DNA from: Spirosoma validum | Lineage (GTDB): Bacteria > Bacteroidota > Bacteroidia > Cytophagales > Spirosomataceae | DNA length: 64,000 nt | Assembly: GCF_014699035.1 (NCBI RefSeq) | Contig: NZ_JACXAA010000018.1 | Span: 26,184 to 90,183, forward strand | Direction: 5' to 3' | Part shown: piece by piece, positions 46,240 to 53,969 of the stretch | Layout of the letters: each line of letters starts with the position of its first letter | Position numbering within the stretch: the stretch's first letter is position 1 | The notes under the pieces: model-generated | Seen by the model: only the letters and a program-made list of their open reading frames with translations | Databases searched by the model: none | Told to the model about the DNA's origin: nothing | Program-made: the position numbers and the translations under genes

Positions 46240-46336
46240 CGACGGCGTTATTGCCTTGAACTACTTAATACAGGCTGTGGAGTTATTTACAGTGAGCTTG
46301 TCTGTATCCTGCATATCTCCCGAGATACCATAAATT

Positions 46337-46936
46337 ATGAGTAAAACATCCTCGACGCTACCACAGGCCTACTTCGATAGTGTTTATCAGGCTAACAATG
46401 ACCCCTGGGCTTTTGCAACCAGCGATTATGAACGTCGGAAATACGAAGCAACGCTGGCCGCTTTGCCTAATGAGCACTATCACAACGCTTTCGAAATAGG
46501 TTGTTCAATTGGCGTACTGACGCAAATGCTGGCTGATCGCTGCGATCAATTACTAGCCGTTGACGCTAGTGAATTACCTCTTAAAACCGCTCGTGAGCGT
46601 TTAGCTACGTATCCAGCCGTTACCATCCGACAAATGAGTATCCCTGGTGAATTTCCGCAGGGACCGTTTGATCTGATTCTTCTTTCGGAGGTTGGCTATT
46701 ATTTATCCAGAGAGGATTTGTCCCTATCCCGGCAATTAATGATTGACGCGCTGAGCCCAAACGGTCATCTATTACTGGTACACTGGACGCCTGTTGTGCA
46801 CGACTATCCTTTGACCGGCGACGAAGTACACGATTTTTTTGCTGCATCTGCGCAGTCGACGGGTCCGCTAACTCATTTGCTGAATCAGCGAGCCGAAACG
46901 TATCGCTTAGATTTATTTCAGAAGAAACTAACGTAG
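46337..46936 (+). CDS. NodS-like SAM-dependent methyltransferase
   Basis: A 199-residue class I methyltransferase. The family start YFDSVYQANNDPWAFATSDYERRKY is typical of NodS-related proteins. Motif I is FEIGCSIGVLTQMLA and the acidic loop follows in LLAVDASELPL; FDLILLSEVGYYL is motif II-like. NodS itself N-methylates a chitooligosaccharide in Nod-factor synthesis; here the partner enzymes suggest methylation of a glycosylated product. Its stop overlaps the end of the convergent glycosyltransferase gene by 9 bases. Confidence 0.88.
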   Translation: MSKTSSTLPQAYFDSVYQANNDPWAFATSDYERRKYEATLAALPNEHYHNAFEIGCSIGVLTQMLADRCDQLLAVDASELPLKTARERLATYPAVTIRQMSIPGEFPQGPFDLILLSEVGYYLSREDLSLSRQLMIDALSPNGHLLLVHWTPVVHDYPLTGDEVHDFFAASAQSTGPLTHLLNQRAETYRLDLFQKKLT

Positions 46937-48112
46937 TGGGTTTCCATTGGAGTTGATAGTACGCAGAAACAGGCGTAACTCACTGATGGTTTCAGTGATT
47001 GGTGCAGGCTGCCATTTAACCGCCCACTTACCTGTTGCCATCTTGGCTTCTATGTTTTCCCAAAGCTGTCCGAAATACCTGTTACAAAGAAGTTCGTTAC
47101 GTAACCAATCGAGATCAATCAGCAGATCCGTGGCAATCGGTATCAATAGATCGAGATTAACCAATCCAAAACGATTTTGCCAGACTGAGCGTAGTTGAGA
47201 ACGGCTACGAAACCGACGGATTACAGCACCAGCGGGTTCGGCCAGTTGACACTTGTTTGCTCGATTCAACGCAGCCCAGTAACGCAATTGCTCGGAGAAA
47301 CCAACAGTGGCCTGGCCGTGCATACGGGTCGACGTAGTGACCCGCACATGCGGACTTTTTCGAATGCGCGTATCAGTTCGTACCAGGGCGCGATACAACG
47401 CTTCATCCTCCAGATACGGTACGTTTGGCAGACCTCCAACTCGTTTATAGGCTTCACAGGTTAATGCCAAACTAGCGCCAAAATGCTGAAAATGACGGGG
47501 CCAGGGGTCATACGTCTGCGGATCGAGACAGGCTTCGACCTGCGCGACCAGCATGCGATACGTAACATCCCTCAAGTGATTACGTCGAACCGAATTTCCA
47601 TCGGCCTGAGTTAGAATGCGCCCTCCAACAACTTCGCAACCACTTTGGGTTTCCTGCATGATCTGATATACCCACTGCGAATCGACAACGGTATCGCCGT
47701 CTGTTGAGGCAATAATGCCACTGGGTTTGCCAACTTTTATCAGCCGTTCGTAAGCCGCATCCATCAATAGCCGTCGGACGGTACCAATATTAGCCGTTTC
47801 GGCTGGCAATTGAATCGCTGCTATGCGGAGCGGGAAAGCTGGATACCGCTGCTGGTAAGCCGTGGCAACACTAGCCGAATCATCCGTACAATTATTCAGC
47901 AGTAGTAGTACTTCATATAATCCTGATGGCAATGGCAACCCATTCGCTTGCTGCTGATTTCGAAGGGCATGTAAACTCCGCTCAAGATTGTCTGCTTCGT
48001 TGCGGGCAGGAACAATAACCGAAAGAAACAAGCGGGGGTCGATTGGATGGTGCTGAAAAAGAACTGACTGCCGGGATGAAGTCGTGGACAAGCAGTTTGT
48101 GGTGAGTTGCAT
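46928..48112 (-). CDS. Glycosyltransferase family 2 protein
   Basis: A 394-residue GT-A fold transferase. FLSVIVPARNEADNLERSL opens the catalytic domain; IIASTDGDTVVDSQW carries the DxD-type metal site and YLEDEALYRAL the ED motif. About 100 residues of helical C-terminus follow without an obvious membrane span. It converges with the methyltransferase gene (9-base overlap), so it is transcribed separately from the other three but keeps the conserved association of GT2, acyl-CoA dehydrogenase-like and NodS-like genes. Confidence 0.85.
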   Translation of the reverse strand: MQLTTNCLSTTSSRQSVLFQHHPIDPRLFLSVIVPARNEADNLERSLHALRNQQQANGLPLPSGLYEVLLLLNNCTDDSASVATAYQQRYPAFPLRIAAIQLPAETANIGTVRRLLMDAAYERLIKVGKPSGIIASTDGDTVVDSQWVYQIMQETQSGCEVVGGRILTQADGNSVRRNHLRDVTYRMLVAQVEACLDPQTYDPWPRHFQHFGASLALTCEAYKRVGGLPNVPYLEDEALYRALVRTDTRIRKSPHVRVTTSTRMHGQATVGFSEQLRYWAALNRANKCQLAEPAGAVIRRFRSRSQLRSVWQNRFGLVNLDLLIPIATDLLIDLDWLRNELLCNRYFGQLWENIEAKMATGKWAVKWQPAPITETISELRLFLRTINSNGNPLR

Positions 48113-48341
48113 ACAAGATTACGGGTCGCTCCAGTTGACAGACCTGTAAAATACAACTGCCAATGAACTGTATTGTTGACAACAAATAAGCTTTTGGCCG
48201 CTGATAATGCATTCAGTTGTTTTATTTGATCATCGATCGATCTAATCGTTTCCTAATAGTATTCTAAGCGCTTTCTAATTCAGGGCATTAGTCAGAAAAG
48301 TACCTTTGTTTTTATTAAACATGCTATTTTAGATAATGCGC

Positions 48342-48380
48342 AAAAAAAACGTTGGATCATCTTGAATCCAACGTTTTTTC
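48342..48380. terminator. Bidirectional terminator-like hairpin
   Basis: A long stem (aaaacgttggat / atccaacgtttt) with a short loop, with A-runs on one side and T-runs on the other, so it can terminate transcription in both directions. It lies about 250 bases downstream of the minus-strand gene at 48598. Confidence 0.75.
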
Positions 48381-48567
48381 AATCCTCTACAGAAGATAAG
48401 CGTCCTGCAATCAGGTACTTATTCTACTTATTGAACTGGTCAATCGTTTCCGATACGCGATTGGCTGCATTCGGCAAACTTGGAAATTAATTACAGTAGT
48501 AATACATCATTCCCGTCATCCAGAACTTAGTAGGGTTAATTTGAAGTTTAAGTAAGCAAGTGCACAA

Positions 48568-48591
48568 ACGCCGGACCACTAGGTCCGGCGT
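48568..48591. terminator. Strong GC-rich hairpin after 48598-48837
   Basis: A perfect 10-base stem (acgccggacc / ggtccggcgt) with a 4-base loop. It starts 7 bases beyond the stop of the minus-strand gene at 48598. The T-rich side (tcttgtttt) is on the + strand; the minus-strand side has only tttg, so termination efficiency on that strand is uncertain. Confidence 0.6.
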
Positions 48592-48597
48592 CTTGTT

Positions 48598-48837
48598 TTA
48601 CTGCTGGGCTTCAAAAATGGCCATTGCCTTATCAATCGTTTCGTCGTCCACGCCATCAACATTCAGTTCGTTGTCATTTTCTACATTGCTAATGACAGTA
48701 ACCGCATCCATGTTTAAGCTAGGGTCGGCCAGGAACAGCGCGGACCGGAATCGCTCTTCAATCTTTCGGTTCAGAGCATCGTTGACATTATGCGTGAGCT
48801 CATGAGCCAGTTCAAGTTCTTTTTCGTTGCTATTCAT
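48598..48837 (-). CDS. Small acidic hypothetical protein
   Basis: A 79-residue acidic, helical protein (ELAHELTHNVNDALNRKIEERF, DDETIDKAMAIFEAQQ). No family recognised, no signal peptide. It is last of three small same-strand genes (49534 to 48598), followed by a strong hairpin. Coding is supported by consistent codon use and by the terminator directly after its stop. Confidence 0.6.
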   Translation of the reverse strand: MNSNEKELELAHELTHNVNDALNRKIEERFRSALFLADPSLNMDAVTVISNVENDNELNVDGVDDETIDKAMAIFEAQQ

Positions 48838-48917
48838 GCCTGTCTATCAGATTAAGGCTATAAAGATACTAAAGTTGCCTTTTCTGTCTGCATATATGAA
48901 AAAGAATAAACAACGTA

Positions 48918-49154
48918 CTAACCTCGACTTGTACTGAGTTCTTCAGCGGCCAATCGGATCATCTTTCCATCAGCGTCCCAGTACAAACCCGCCTTGCCGT
49001 CCTCACCAATTAGCGCCAGCGTAAGGCCATGCTCTTCCGCATATCGGTTCATCTGTGCTTCTACGTCTAACACCTCTTCGTAGGGTATCACAACGCGTTT
49101 GATAGCGCCGTAAGCCGCGCCAGTCCAAATCGTTAAGGTTATCTGCGCTTTCAT
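48918..49154 (-). CDS. Small hypothetical protein
   Basis: A 78-residue protein with the pattern LTIWTGAAYGAIKRVVIPYEEV and LALIGEDGKAGLYWDADGK, two beta-rich halves around a helix. No family recognised. It is the middle of three small same-strand genes, 29 bases behind the stop of the first. Confidence 0.6.
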   Translation of the reverse strand: MKAQITLTIWTGAAYGAIKRVVIPYEEVLDVEAQMNRYAEEHGLTLALIGEDGKAGLYWDADGKMIRLAAEELSTSRG

Positions 49155-49183
49155 CGTTTTGTCGAGTAATTAAGAAGAACAGG

Positions 49184-49534
49184 CTACGACTGAGCGGGTG
49201 GGAACGTAACATCGCCTGCTTCGCCAGCCGGTTCTGTCACCAGAACACTTATCCCCGCAGTGTTCTTATCTGGCTGTGATTCAGGCGTTTTACCATCTAT
49301 AAGGAAGCTTATGACCTGTTGCTCGTCGCCAAAAACGTAGCTGTTTTCCAATGACTTCCCACCAGAAAAATCAGAATTTTGGGCGTCGTGAATAAGCAGG
49401 TTCACGACCTTAAAATCAGCGGACCGAACCATTACGTCCAGGCCATCCGATTCATCGCGTTGGGTATTCAGGATGGTATAATAATTTCCGGTGTTACCGG
49501 TATTGTGAAGGAGCCAATCATAAATCGTTTCCAT
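49184..49534 (-). CDS. Hypothetical protein
   Basis: A 116-residue acidic protein (METIYDWLLHNTGNTGNYYT). The C-terminal 40 residues are rich in Pro, Asp and Glu and probably disordered. No signal peptide or family recognised. It is the first of the three small genes, 150 bases downstream of the 492-residue gene on the same strand. Confidence 0.6.
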   Translation of the reverse strand: METIYDWLLHNTGNTGNYYTILNTQRDESDGLDVMVRSADFKVVNLLIHDAQNSDFSGGKSLENSYVFGDEQQVISFLIDGKTPESQPDKNTAGISVLVTEPAGEAGDVTFPPAQS

Positions 49535-49684
49535 ACTACGTGGGAATTAAACCAATAAATAAGACTGGTTAGTAAAACCCCGCAATGGAATTGATGTTTT
49601 CCGATTTCTACGGTATTCCCTGATTAACTTGATAAAGAACGGAAATGTCCAATAAAAGAACAGTTAGTTGGATAAGATACAGTC

Positions 49685-51163
49685 TTATTGCGGCACTGAC
49701 TGCTGAATTTCTTCCTGTTGCTGCAGACGTACCTGTTGCCCGATCGGTACGTATTCGACTTCGCAGGGATAGCCGAACAGACAGTTCGTTTTGATCTGTT
49801 CAGCCACTCGCTCAGGGACCAGCTTTTCCCAGCCATCTTCGCCCCGTTGAATCATTTCCAGAACGCCATCCGTCGAAATGTGCAGGTGTTGTTCGTTAAA
49901 ATCAGTAATATCCTCGATCTTATCGTTACGTACAAGATACTGAAAAAGAGGCTCTAATCTAGGCGGCAACTTAAACTCATTACACGTATAAATAGCGCCT
50001 TCTTTCAAGGTTGGATACACGAACAGCTTAACCTTTCGGCTGAATAACGTAGCAAACGACTCCAGAATACCGCCCGGCAAAAATTCGTAGTGGCCTTCCT
50101 CGAAAATGTATTCCAGGTTTGGAATCCCTACAACCAGCCCAATTTTGAGTCGCGTCAGACGGGCCAGGTAGGCTACCAGCTTATAATATTCCAGATAGTT
50201 GGAAATCATTACGGTCTGTCCCATCGAGCACAAAATATCCACCCGATCCAGAAAGTCTTTTTCATCAATGCCCTGCTCGTTGGCTTTCAGGTTATGTAGC
50301 GTTAACTCAGCCATCGAAATCACGCGATTTTCATCGACGTCAGGTTCATCTTTGAATTGCTTCAGGCCATTTTCGATCATGTCCATCTGAACGTTCGTTA
50401 CCGGACGTAGTCGACCGCGCATGACTAGGATATGCTTTTTGTAGAGTGCTTCGGAGGGTTGCAAAACCTGACCATCAGGACCGAATAGAGCCGCATCGGT
50501 AAACCCGTTCTTCACCAGATGCAAGCTCATTAACCGATTGTCTACATCAGCAAAATCGGGTCCATTGAACCGAATCATGTCAATCTGAATCCGTTCCGGC
50601 AGCAGATCGTCCATGAGCGATAGCACCAGCGTTTCGGGCGATTTAGAATAGTAGTAGCATCCGTAAATCAGATTGACTCCGATAACTCCCAGCGCCTGTT
50701 GCTGCAAAATGTTCTCGTTATCAAGCATTCTGACGTGAATAATCACATCATTATAACCCGCTTGCGGGTTTAGCTGAAACCGGCAGCCGATCCAGCCATG
50801 GGCTTCGTTTGTTTTCTGGTAATTAAGCGCAACAACCGTATTCGCAAATGAAAAAAACGTAGTGTCGGGACCACGTTTTTCCGCTAATCGCTTTTCTAAC
50901 AGGCTGTATTCTTTACTAAGCATTTTGACTAATCGCGACTCAACAACGTAGCGGCCACTTTCTTCGACGCCGTAAATCGAGTCACTGAATGTCATATCAT
51001 AGGCCGACATGGTTTTAGCAATCGTTCCCGATGAGCCTCCTGCCTTAAAAAACATAGCGGCCGTTTCCTGTCCAGCGCCAATTTCAGCAAAAGACCCATA
51101 AATACGTCGGTCCAGATTAATACGTAGTGCTTTCTGCTTCGTACCTATATTCTTTTCGTACAT
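49685..51163 (-). CDS. Conserved uncharacterised protein
   Basis: A 492-residue cytoplasmic-looking protein with no membrane span, which I take to be a conserved Cytophagales protein without a known function. Visible features: a start MYEKNIGTKQKALRINLDRR, GAGQETAAMFFKAGGSSGTIAKTMSAYDM, TTFFSFANTVVALNYQ, and a C-terminal GIPNLEYIFEEGHYEFLPGGILE region. The Q-rich tail (LQQQEEIQQSVPQ) is probably disordered. It is followed on the same strand by the three small genes and is upstream of yraN on the chromosome. I do not assign a function. Confidence 0.75.
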   Translation of the reverse strand: MYEKNIGTKQKALRINLDRRIYGSFAEIGAGQETAAMFFKAGGSSGTIAKTMSAYDMTFSDSIYGVEESGRYVVESRLVKMLSKEYSLLEKRLAEKRGPDTTFFSFANTVVALNYQKTNEAHGWIGCRFQLNPQAGYNDVIIHVRMLDNENILQQQALGVIGVNLIYGCYYYSKSPETLVLSLMDDLLPERIQIDMIRFNGPDFADVDNRLMSLHLVKNGFTDAALFGPDGQVLQPSEALYKKHILVMRGRLRPVTNVQMDMIENGLKQFKDEPDVDENRVISMAELTLHNLKANEQGIDEKDFLDRVDILCSMGQTVMISNYLEYYKLVAYLARLTRLKIGLVVGIPNLEYIFEEGHYEFLPGGILESFATLFSRKVKLFVYPTLKEGAIYTCNEFKLPPRLEPLFQYLVRNDKIEDITDFNEQHLHISTDGVLEMIQRGEDGWEKLVPERVAEQIKTNCLFGYPCEVEYVPIGQQVRLQQQEEIQQSVPQ

Positions 51164-51402
51164 GGTAATGGTTGCTTGCTGTTCCTAAGTTACAATAAAA
51201 ACGTCAAAAACAGCCTTTGAGACTACTTGCAGTATAAAATAATGCAATTTTACTATTCTATACTCAATGAATTATATCGCAATGCTGAGCCGCTATTATT
51301 TAATTAGGGCCAAATAAGTCAACGATTCCGGGAAGCGATCAGTTCGTTTGGGAATGTGTCTGAAAGAGTATCTAGTAAGGCTGGTCATATAGTAGAGAAA
51401 CG

Positions 51403-51756
51403 TTAATAAAACGCGTCTTCAATGTGCTTGATACGTAGTTCACTGCCTGCTATCGTAACGGCTATAATGTCAAAACGAATGTCGCCCTGCCAGTCTCTGG
51501 CAAAGATGTACTGTTCAGCAGCCTTCATAACCAGTTTGGCTTTGGTGTAGGAGACGAATTCTTCAGGATTGCCATAACTCAGGTTGGTACGGGTTTTAAC
51601 TTCCACAAACGCCAGTAGCTTACCCTTCTTTACAATCAGATCAATTTCAGCATGTTGATACCGATAATTTCGGGTCATGATTTCGTACCCTTTTTCTCGT
51701 AAGTAATGTACTGCTTCCTCTTCGCCCTGGTTCCCCGTATCGTTATGTTGTGCCAT
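51403..51756 (-). CDS. yraN: YraN/UPF0102 family endonuclease-like protein
   Basis: A 117-residue protein of the UPF0102 family. GNQGEEEAVHYLREKGYEI opens it, AEIDLIVKKGKLLAFVEVKTR carries the PD-(D/E)XK-like residues (D in EIDLI, E and K in VEVKT), and a helix YTKAKLVMKAAEQYI follows. The family resembles Holliday-junction and repair nucleases, but its role is still unclear. It is divergent from lipB, 95 bases away. Confidence 0.92.
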   Translation of the reverse strand: MAQHNDTGNQGEEEAVHYLREKGYEIMTRNYRYQHAEIDLIVKKGKLLAFVEVKTRTNLSYGNPEEFVSYTKAKLVMKAAEQYIFARDWQGDIRFDIIAVTIAGSELRIKHIEDAFY

Positions 51757-51851
51757 ATATGAATCATAAAGTTACAAATAACGATAATCCGAACGAAACT
51801 CATTGACTTGGTTGTTACCAACGTAATGGAAGCCCGTTTGCCAGTATTGAG

Positions 51852-52631
51852 ATGAATAGTCGTATTAATAAAGAAGTTAAGGTTCGCAGGATAGGACTGA
51901 TTGACTACAAAACAGCCTGGGATGAGCAGGAACGTTTATTTGCTGGCATTGTTGACCAGAAACTGCTGAACCGAACCTCCCCTACTGAAGATCAGGTACC
52001 AACCCCAAACTATCTGCTCTTCTGCGAACACCCGCCCGTATATACGCTTGGTACCAGCGGGCACGCCGAAAACCTGCTGGTGGATGAAGCCCGACTGACG
52101 ACAGAACTTGGTGCTACGTTCTTCAAGATTCGGCGGGGGGGCGACATTACGTTTCACGGTCCTGGCCAGTTAGTAGGCTACCCCATTCTGGATCTGGATA
52201 ATTTCTTTACAGACATTCATCGCTATATGCGGTTATTAGAAGAAAGCATTATCCTGACCTTAGCCGATTATGGGTTGCGGGCGGGACGTATTGACGGACT
52301 AACAGGGGTCTGGCTGGGGTATGACAGCGACACAAACCCAGCGGCAGGACCAGCTAGAAAAATCTGCGCGATGGGGGTAAAAGCGAGCCGTTGGGTAACG
52401 ATGCACGGTTTTGCCTTGAACGTTAATACAGATTTGCGATATTTTGACCATATTGTTCCCTGTGGGATAACCGATAAAGCCGTTACCTCACTAGCCGCTG
52501 AATTAGGTCATGACGTGCCACTAGATGAAGTGGCTGACCATGTTCAGCGCCACGTGGCAGAGTTGTTTGAGATGAAAATTATTGAGGCACAGGAGGAAAC
52601 AAATAAGATAAAAGAGGTTGCCCGCACGTAA
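51852..52631 (+). CDS. lipB: Octanoyltransferase LipB
   Basis: A 259-residue lipoyl(octanoyl) transferase, which moves octanoate from acyl carrier protein to lipoyl domains. Family motifs are all visible: CEHPPVYTLGTSG, RRGGDITFHGPGQLVGYPILDL, KICAMGVKASRWVTMHGFALN with the catalytic Lys, and FDHIVPCGI with the nucleophilic Cys. A somewhat long loop near LGYDSDTNPAAGPA separates the last two motifs. Downstream genes follow on the same strand within 50 bases, so it may head a short operon. Confidence 0.95.
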   Translation: MNSRINKEVKVRRIGLIDYKTAWDEQERLFAGIVDQKLLNRTSPTEDQVPTPNYLLFCEHPPVYTLGTSGHAENLLVDEARLTTELGATFFKIRRGGDITFHGPGQLVGYPILDLDNFFTDIHRYMRLLEESIILTLADYGLRAGRIDGLTGVWLGYDSDTNPAAGPARKICAMGVKASRWVTMHGFALNVNTDLRYFDHIVPCGITDKAVTSLAAELGHDVPLDEVADHVQRHVAELFEMKIIEAQEETNKIKEVART

Positions 52632-52681
52632 GTCGATCTTGTCTTTTTTGTTTCTCTCGTAACTCCCAGTGAACGTTTGCA

Positions 52682-53086
52682 ATGAAAAAAGACATTAATT
52701 TTTTGCCCGTTGTGGGCGTACAGATTGTCATCGCCCGTAAAGAGAACCTACTTGGTGATTATGACTGGCAGGTTTTTCTAATCAATCAAAACGACGTACC
52801 GATTAAAACTGTGTTTGTTACGTCGAAAGGATATGGCCAGAAAAACGATGAAGAACAGAAAACCTCCACATTACGGCATTTCTTTGTAGAAATACAGCCC
52901 GGCGCACATGAAGTTATCGAAACCATTATGCCCGATGTGTTTCATCTGACCAACGAATACTGGGTCAGTTATTTCATTGGCGATCAGATTTTTGATAAGA
53001 AGTTTATCTTCGTACCTGATAGCATTGTCGACGAAAATCTCGTGCCTGTACCCGCATTGGGTTTGGAAGGGATTTTACATGAATAA
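52682..53086 (+). CDS. Conserved hypothetical protein
   Basis: A 134-residue protein I recognise only as a conserved Cytophagales unknown. It begins MKKDINFLPVVGVQIVIARK and has an alternating beta pattern (YDWQVFLINQNDVPIKTVFV, FFVEIQPGAHEVIETI, YWVSYFIGDQIFDKKFIFV), suggesting a compact beta-sandwich. No signal peptide. It lies 50 bases after lipB and 84 bases before the exonuclease-like gene. Confidence 0.7.
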   Translation: MKKDINFLPVVGVQIVIARKENLLGDYDWQVFLINQNDVPIKTVFVTSKGYGQKNDEEQKTSTLRHFFVEIQPGAHEVIETIMPDVFHLTNEYWVSYFIGDQIFDKKFIFVPDSIVDENLVPVPALGLEGILHE

Positions 53087-53170
53087 TGCGGCCAGACTGG
53101 CAAACCAGTGGAAGTTTGCCATTGTAACAGCTTGCGGGTTTGCACTGATACGCTACACAAATCTAACTCT

Positions 53171-53908
53171 ATGCCTCATCCCGTCTCCTGGAAACGTCGC
53201 CTGAAAAACTTTTTGTTTATCGACCTTAAAACGGTGGCGGGTGAGCCGTCGCTTCTTTCTGTCGAGCCTCGTTTGCAGCGACAGTGGGAAGAAAAGAGCC
53301 GGTATTTTAAAAGCGAAGATGAACTGTCGGCAGCAGGCTGGTACGATCGACGGGCATCCTATTACGCTGAGTTTGGTAAAATTATCTGCATCAGCGTAGG
53401 CGGTTTGTTTTTTGATGACGAAGATAAGCCACACCTAAAAGTGAAGTTATTGAGTAACGACGATGAGTTGCCGTTACTGACTGAGTTTCTGACCATCGTC
53501 AACCGCTATCCACCGGGTGAGCTGACGCTCTGTGCCCACAACGGCAAGGAGTTTGACTTCCCTTATCTGTGCCGACGGCTGATGGTGAATGGTTTGCCCT
53601 TACCACCGGCCTTGCAGATCTCCGGTAAAAAACCTTGGGAAATTCCCCACAAGGACACGCTTGAACACTGGCAGTTTGGCGACAAACGTCATTTCGCCCC
53701 ACTCGACCTCCTGGCGGCCGTCCTGAACGTACCGACTCGCCCACTTGAATGGACCGGCGACCGCACCAGCGAAGTGTACTACCGCGAACACGACTGGCCA
53801 CGTATCGAACAATACGCCCGCGATTCGATGGTGATGCTGGTGCAGGTTTATTTGAAAATGGTGGGTGCCTCGCTCGTGGCCGACGAGCATATTGTCTTAA
53901 GTGATTGA
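53171..53908 (+). CDS. DnaQ/PolB-type 3'-5' exonuclease-like protein with altered ExoI motif
   Basis: A 245-residue RNase-H-like protein of the PolB-exonuclease-related group common in Bacteroidota. ExoII is HNGKEFDFPYL and ExoIII is YARDSMVML. In ExoI the expected D-I-E is D18-L-K20 (codons gac ctt aaa), so the catalytic Glu is replaced by Lys. The rest of the domain looks intact, so either the protein has lost nuclease activity or another acid replaces the residue. The ATG at 53171 (MPHPVSWKRR) is chosen; an upstream GTG start adds 21 residues without family character. rnr follows 61 bases later. Confidence 0.8.
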   Translation: MPHPVSWKRRLKNFLFIDLKTVAGEPSLLSVEPRLQRQWEEKSRYFKSEDELSAAGWYDRRASYYAEFGKIICISVGGLFFDDEDKPHLKVKLLSNDDELPLLTEFLTIVNRYPPGELTLCAHNGKEFDFPYLCRRLMVNGLPLPPALQISGKKPWEIPHKDTLEHWQFGDKRHFAPLDLLAAVLNVPTRPLEWTGDRTSEVYYREHDWPRIEQYARDSMVMLVQVYLKMVGASLVADEHIVLSD

Positions 53909-53969
53909 TAGACAATTTCTATCTACACTACGTTATTTTCAGCTTGACTACGGAGTCAGGCATTTATTT

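Larger units (their letters stand above)
48113..48597. other. Intergenic region with hairpins and a promoter-like element
   Basis: No gene seen. It contains a TAnnTTTG match (tacctttg, 48301-48308), a strong hairpin at 48342-48380 and a second one at 48568-48591. The part next to 48112 must hold the promoter of the GT2 gene. Confidence 0.5.
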
